In this document: in pieces, positions 5,385 to 8,826 of the stretch | Numbering within the stretch: the first letter of the stretch is position 1 | Layout of the letters: each line of letters begins with the position of its first letter | Assembly: GCA_027046415.1 (NCBI GenBank) | Contig: JALTYW010000169.1 | Span: forward strand, 1-8,826 | Direction: 5' to 3' | Source of the DNA: Sulfurovum sp. | GTDB lineage: Bacteria > Campylobacterota > Campylobacteria > Campylobacterales > Sulfurovaceae | DNA length: 8,826 bases | Position numbers and translations under genes: made by a program | The notes under the pieces: generated by a model | What the model saw: the letters and a program-made list of their open reading frames with translations, nothing else | Told to the model about the DNA's origin: nothing | The model's database searches: none

Positions 5385-6746
5385 ATGTCCGTAGAATCAC
5401 ACATCAAAAAAGTACTCCGTACCGTAGAACAGAACAGCCCGGGGCAGGAGGAGTTCTACCAGGCTGCACATGAGGTGCTCTACTCTCTTGTACCGCTTCT
5501 AAAAGATGATGAGCGGTATGATACCTTCAATATTCTCGAGCGTATCACGATTCCGGAACGTACCATCATCTTCAAGGTCAGCTGGGTCGATGACAATGGG
5601 ATCATTCAGACCAATATCGGCTACCGTGTCCAGTTCAACTCCGCCATCGGTCCCTACAAAGGCGGATTGCGGTTTCACCCTACGGTCAATCTGGGTATTG
5701 TCAAATTCCTTGGCTTTGAGCAGATCTTTAAAAATGCGCTGACAGGACTGCAGATCGGCGGTGCCAAAGGGGGAAGCAACTTCGATCCTAAAGGCAAAAG
5801 CGACAATGAAATCATGCGTTTTTGTCAAGCCTTTATGACCGAACTCTATCAGCACATCGGTGAAACCAAAGATGTACCGGCAGGGGACATCGGTGTCGGT
5901 GCACGGGAGATCGGCTATCTGTTCGGTCAGTACAAAAAGATCACCCGGCAGTTTGAAGGTGTTTTGACAGGCAAAAACATCAACTGGGGCGGCTCCAACA
6001 CTAGAAAAGAGGCAACGGGATACGGAGCAGTCTATTTTGCAGAGAATATCCTCAACAAATATGGAGAGAGTCTTGAGGGGAAACGCTGTTGTGTCTCCGG
6101 TGCCGGAAACGTTGCCATCTATACCATCGAAAAGCTCTATGAGATGGGTGCAACGCCTATTACCTGCAGCGATTCGAAAGGAACTATCTATCATGAGCAG
6201 GGGATCGACCTAAACTCTCTTAAAGCAATCAAAGAAATCAACCATCAGTCTCTTGAAGTCTATGCACAGGTACACCCCGATGCTGTCTATACACCGGTCA
6301 ACCACTACCCAGACGGCAGACACATGGTGTGGGATGTGCCCTGTGACATCGCATTTCCCTGTGCGACACAGAACGAACTCAACCTTGAAGATGCCAGGAA
6401 ACTGGTAGAAAATGGGTGCAGGCTTGTCAATGAGGGGGCAAACATGCCCTGCACACCGGATGCTGTCGAGTACTTCAAGCAAAAAGGTATCTGGTTTGGA
6501 CCGGGGAAAGCTGCCAATGCTGGCGGGGTTGCGACCAGCCAACTTGAGATGAGCCAGAATGCGTCTATGGCAAAATGGACGTTTGAAGAGGTGGACATTA
6601 AACTGCGGCAGATTATGAAAAACATTTTTGAGACCTGCTACAGTACTTCTGTCGAGTTTGACTGCGAAGGTGATCTTGTTTCCGGAGCGAACATCGCTGG
6701 CTTCAGGAAAGTGGCAGACTCGATGATCGATCAAGGATCGGTGTAA
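5385..6746 (+). CDS. gdhA: NADP-specific glutamate dehydrogenase
   Basis: This cytoplasmic enzyme makes L-glutamate from 2-oxoglutarate and ammonium with NADPH and is a low-affinity route of ammonium assimilation. Its 453 residues match the hexameric bacterial NADP enzymes of about 450. The substrate domain has GPYKGGLRFHP (89-99, Lys92), QIGGAKGGSNFDPKGKSD with catalytic Lys128, and DVPAGDIGVGAREIGY (163-178, Asp168). The NADP-binding Rossmann fold carries GAGNVA (239-244) followed by CSDSKG (261-266) at the end of the second strand, consistent with NADP preference. NEGANMPCTPDA (349-360) and GPGKAANAGGVA (372-383) complete the signatures. SD AAGGGA lies 5 bases before the ATG. The gene is divergent from rho and stands alone; a MITE-like hairpin lies 39 bases after its stop. 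It shares glutamate metabolism with nearby murI, but on a separate transcript. Confidence 0.97.
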   Translation: MSVESHIKKVLRTVEQNSPGQEEFYQAAHEVLYSLVPLLKDDERYDTFNILERITIPERTIIFKVSWVDDNGIIQTNIGYRVQFNSAIGPYKGGLRFHPTVNLGIVKFLGFEQIFKNALTGLQIGGAKGGSNFDPKGKSDNEIMRFCQAFMTELYQHIGETKDVPAGDIGVGAREIGYLFGQYKKITRQFEGVLTGKNINWGGSNTRKEATGYGAVYFAENILNKYGESLEGKRCCVSGAGNVAIYTIEKLYEMGATPITCSDSKGTIYHEQGIDLNSLKAIKEINHQSLEVYAQVHPDAVYTPVNHYPDGRHMVWDVPCDIAFPCATQNELNLEDARKLVENGCRLVNEGANMPCTPDAVEYFKQKGIWFGPGKAANAGGVATSQLEMSQNASMAKWTFEEVDIKLRQIMKNIFETCYSTSVEFDCEGDLVSGANIAGFRKVADSMIDQGSV

Positions 6747-6785
6747 ACAATTAGAACTTGAAATCCCTGAATAATTGTCAATAGA

Positions 6786-6870
6786 GGTTTCACTCGATGG
6801 CGACAAAGGAGTGCCCAACCCCTAAAAGGGGCGCTTGCGTTCACGACTGCCAGAGCTATCGAGTGAAACC
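6786..6870 (+). mobile_element. MITE-like inverted-repeat element, short copy A
   Basis: This 85-base element is bounded by perfect 13-base terminal inverted repeats, GGTTTCACTCGAT (6786-6798) and ATCGAGTGAAACC (6858-6870), with a further hairpin CCCCT-AAA-AGGGG (6819-6831) inside. Its left 36 bases match the complement of 7480-7515 with 2 differences, and its right 31 bases match the complement of 7350-7380 with 4 differences. It is therefore a second, internally shorter copy of element B in opposite orientation. It carries no transposase. A small frame starts at the ATG overlapping the end repeat (6797-6934, 45 codons), preceded by AGAGG. It may serve as a two-way transcription barrier between gdhA and the convergent membrane protein gene. 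Whether it moves, or is a REP-type hairpin, cannot be decided here. Confidence 0.75.
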
Positions 6871-6893
6871 GGTGATTACTAAAAAGATTGTTG

Positions 6894-7319
6894 TTAGTGT
6901 AGTGCGTAGTAGAGTAGCGGTGGATACAGTGTAACGCCTGTAAGGAATGCCCATTGGGGGATGCGCCAGGAGAGCATAGCAGCAAGGTCATCAGGGATGC
7001 TTCGTTTGAGATAGATACTTCGAATAAGTTCCAGTTTATAAAAAATGTCAAATACCTTCATTGCAATGATGATGATCATCGATGCATTCAGTACGCCTGT
7101 TTCCATAACGACATAGAGAATAAAATAGAATGTCGGGTGGATCAGGAAGAAGAGAAAAATGCTTTTATGATACCACTTATAAAGCCGTGCTGTCACATCG
7201 GCAAGCGTGGGTGCGTACTGCATCATCGCTTCAAAAAGCTCCAGTATCAACAATATCAAACTGACTGTAAGTGCATATTCCATGCCGGATTTTACCCAAC
7301 TTTGGATAAAATGGCTCAC
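6894..7319 (-). CDS. Small polytopic inner-membrane protein, unknown function
   Basis: I do not recognise the family of this 141-residue hydrophobic protein. Four membrane helices can be seen at about 14-30, 53-72, 79-96 and 121-138. The loop between the first two (38-52) carries PTLADVTARLYKWYHK, and the loop before the last (98-115) carries LIRSIYLKRSIPDDLAA and is basic then acidic. HPTFY (61-65), within the second helix, may be a conserved polar spot. The frame opens with GTG at 7319 and has no clear ribosome binding site; an ATG at codon 13 (7285-7283) would give 129 residues and still keep all helices. The open frame continues upstream into repeat element B. The gene sits between two inverted copies of the repeat, 23 bases from copy A and 30 from copy B. 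It could be cargo, but more likely it is a resident gene with repeats on both sides. Confidence 0.65.
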   Translation of the reverse strand: MSHFIQSWVKSGMEYALTVSLILLILELFEAMMQYAPTLADVTARLYKWYHKSIFLFFLIHPTFYFILYVVMETGVLNASMIIIIAMKVFDIFYKLELIRSIYLKRSIPDDLAAMLSWRIPQWAFLTGVTLYPPLLYYALH

Positions 7320-7349
7320 TATTCTATTTGAGTTCTCTTGAAAATCATT

Positions 7350-7515
7350 GGTTTCACTCGACAGCTCTGGCAGTCACAAACATGAGAAGCGTGAGCAAAG
7401 GACAACTGCTTGTCCTTTGTAGCTTCGGAACCGTAACTTCGGAGCGAATGCGGAGCAGTGGAGGCATAGCCCATTTCACGGGTTGGGTGCTCCTTTGTCG
7501 CCATCGAGTGAAACC
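7350..7515 (-). mobile_element. MITE-like inverted-repeat element, long copy B
   Basis: This 166-base element is bounded by perfect 12-base inverted repeats, GGTTTCACTCGA (7350-7361) and TCGAGTGAAACC (7504-7515). It has the same arms as copy A in the opposite orientation, but 81 more bases inside, which include a perfect 10-bp hairpin (CAAAGGACAA-CTGC-TTGTCCTTTG). On the leftward strand an ATG overlapping the end repeat (7504-7502) opens a 61-codon frame. That frame starts MATKE and later reads DCQSCRVKP, as in copy A (MATKE, DCQSYRVKP). No transposase is present and no target-site duplication is obvious. It fills the gap between the membrane protein gene and the copper ATPase and probably separates the latter from any older upstream promoter. 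Confidence 0.75.
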
Positions 7516-7560
7516 TCAGTCGCTGATTATTCAGAGGATTCGCTTATAAAGGAAATACTT

Positions 7561-8826
7561 TTGGCTCAGATCGCATGTACCCACTGCAACTTGAAATTTG
7601 ACGAATCGGTCATGATCACGGAAGAGGCACCAGATGGCGAAACACACTACTTTTGCTGCAAGGGGTGTCAGGGGGTCTATCATCTGCTTGAGAGCGAAGG
7701 ACTGGGTACCTTCTACGACAAACTTGGAGACACAACGCTGCAGCCTGCCACACCACACAGTGATGATCTTGAAAAGTTCGATCTGGAGGGCTTTAAGAAC
7801 AAGTATATCAAAGTCCATGATGACGGACTTTACGAGATCAACCTCATCATCGAAGGGATCCACTGCTCTGCCTGTGTCTGGTTGAACGAAAAGGTGCTGC
7901 ACAAGACAGAAGGGGTGATCGAAGCAAGCATCAACTACAGTACCAACAAAGCCAAGGTGGTGTGGGACCCAGACGAGATCGCCCTCTCCAAGATCATCGA
8001 GACCATTCGTTCCATCGGCTACAACGCTTACCCCTACGACCCGGCACTGCAGGAAGAGCGTGCCGTCAAAGTCCGCAAAGAGTACTACTCCCGTATTCTT
8101 GTAGCGATATTTGGCTCCATGAACATCATGTGGATTGCCATTGCCCACTATGCAGGCTACTTTGGCGGTATGGAGCAGCGCTTCAAAAACATTCTCAATA
8201 TCGCCGAGTTCATTCTCGCCACACCAGTACTTTTTTACAGCGGATGGGTCTTCTTCCGGGGTGCCTACTACGGCTATAAAAACAAAATCGTCAATATGGA
8301 TACCCTTGTCGCTTCCGGTGCACTCTCTGCCTACCTCTACTCTATCTATGCGATGGTGACACAGCAAGGAGAGGTCTACTTTGACTCTGTTGCGATGATC
8401 ATTACGTTTGTACTGGTGGGCAAATATCTTGAAGTACTCAGCAAAAAACATGCCGTCGATACCCTCGATGCCATCATGGGGAGCACCCCTACCGAAGTGA
8501 CGGTTGTCAAAGACGGTACAAAAGCCCTTGTGAGTGTTGAAAATGTACAGCTTGGCGATATTATCGAGCTCAAACCCGGTGAAAAGGTGGTCATCGACGG
8601 TCTGCTGACCCACGGTGAGGGGTCGTTTGATGAGAGTTCCCTCACTGGTGAGAGCGAACCGGTACTCAAACACCCTGGCGATGCGATCCTCAGCGGTTCC
8701 ATCTGTCTCGATTCGGTCGTTCGCTACGAAGCGACCAAAGAGGCATCTGACTCTCTGCTGCACACCATTGTCAGCCTGCTTGAGGAGTCCATCACCAAAA
8801 AGCCGCGTATCGAACAGCTTGCAGAC
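7561..8826 (+). CDS. ccoI: Copper-translocating P1B-type ATPase, CcoI/FixI-like (cut by window end)
   Basis: The visible 422 residues are the N-terminal half of a heavy-metal P-type ATPase; the catalytic DKTGT, the CPC-type helix and the ATP-binding domain lie past the window. Order: a cysteine-rich metal-binding module with CTHC (6-9) and FCCKGC (31-36), as in the PF12156 type, an HMA domain with IEGIHCSACVW (97-107, Cys102/Cys105), membrane helices at about 178-200, 213-233, 245-266 and 276-292, and the actuator domain with DESSLTGESEPV (357-368, TGES at 362-365). The paired N-terminal modules are typical of CcoI/FixI, which exports copper for cbb3 oxidase assembly; a general copper exporter is the alternative. 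The start is TTG at 7561, chosen because AAAGGAAA (7548-7555) is correctly spaced and a later ATG (7612) would lose CTHC. It lies 45 bases beyond repeat B. Confidence 0.88.
   Translation, partial: MAQIACTHCNLKFDESVMITEEAPDGETHYFCCKGCQGVYHLLESEGLGTFYDKLGDTTLQPATPHSDDLEKFDLEGFKNKYIKVHDDGLYEINLIIEGIHCSACVWLNEKVLHKTEGVIEASINYSTNKAKVVWDPDEIALSKIIETIRSIGYNAYPYDPALQEERAVKVRKEYYSRILVAIFGSMNIMWIAIAHYAGYFGGMEQRFKNILNIAEFILATPVLFYSGWVFFRGAYYGYKNKIVNMDTLVASGALSAYLYSIYAMVTQQGEVYFDSVAMIITFVLVGKYLEVLSKKHAVDTLDAIMGSTPTEVTVVKDGTKALVSVENVQLGDIIELKPGEKVVIDGLLTHGEGSFDESSLTGESEPVLKHPGDAILSGSICLDSVVRYEATKEASDSLLHTIVSLLEESITKKPRIEQLAD

Noticed and set aside
5499..6818. Long antisense frames opposite gdhA
   Set aside because: The sense strand encodes a complete, canonical glutamate dehydrogenase. 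The antisense frames show no motifs and no ribosome binding site.
6786..6870. Target-site duplication flanking repeat A or B
   Set aside because: No identical short direct repeat is seen on the two sides of either copy, so transposition is not proven.
7531..8763. A 410-codon open frame antisense to the copper ATPase gene
   Set aside because: It mirrors a gene with clear metal-site, HMA and TGES motifs on the other strand. The antisense protein has no recognisable domain, and such frames are common opposite codon-biased genes.

Overview
The window looks like chromosome from a Campylobacterota (epsilonproteobacterial) organism, perhaps a Sulfurovum/Sulfurimonas-type sulfur-oxidising relative. 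This rests on my reading of the proteins (TrpS, MurI, Rho, NADP-type GdhA, a CcoI/FixI-type copper ATPase, paired exported rhodaneses) and on the strong TATAAT-type -10 boxes. No 16S gene or database search was available, so the assignment is an inference.

Layout. trpS (54-1019, +) starts just after a heptanucleotide repeat and an extended -10 promoter. It converges, with a 2-base gap, on a leftward operon (2711 to 1022). That operon encodes an exported single-domain rhodanese, a tandem paralogue whose frame is broken by one base just before its catalytic cysteine, and a small acidic membrane-anchored protein. Start and stop codons touch or overlap Shine-Dalgarno signals throughout the operon, so translation is probably coupled. 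Upstream lies a 276-base gap with strong RNA secondary structure (2755-2935) that may hold an unrecognised small RNA or leader. Next come murI and rho, both leftward, with a 110-base gap full of inverted and heptad repeats. murI's start codon is buried in a perfect hairpin.

rho (-) and gdhA (+) diverge from a 160-base region. Their -10 boxes form a perfect 9-base inverted repeat placed symmetrically around one hexamer, the consensus TTGACA of the rho promoter. gdhA encodes the 453-residue NADP-type glutamate dehydrogenase.

Between gdhA and the copper ATPase gene lies the accessory part of the window. Two copies of a MITE-like repeat with perfect 12-13 bp terminal inverted repeats (GGTTTCACTCGA) sit in opposite orientation at 6786-6870 and 7350-7515, flanking a four-helix membrane protein gene (6894-7319, -). 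The copies differ by an 81-base internal indel and keep a common small reading frame. The right-hand copy ends about 45 bases before the TTG start of the ccoI-like gene, which runs off the window end.

Most of the window is housekeeping: tRNA charging, D-glutamate for peptidoglycan, transcription termination, nitrogen assimilation and copper supply for cbb3 oxidase. The points most worth a second look are the inverted repeat pair with its conserved micro-frame, the frameshifted rhodanese, the structured gap upstream of the rhodaneses and the mirror-image rho/gdhA promoter. I see no CRISPR array, transposase, tRNA or rRNA.
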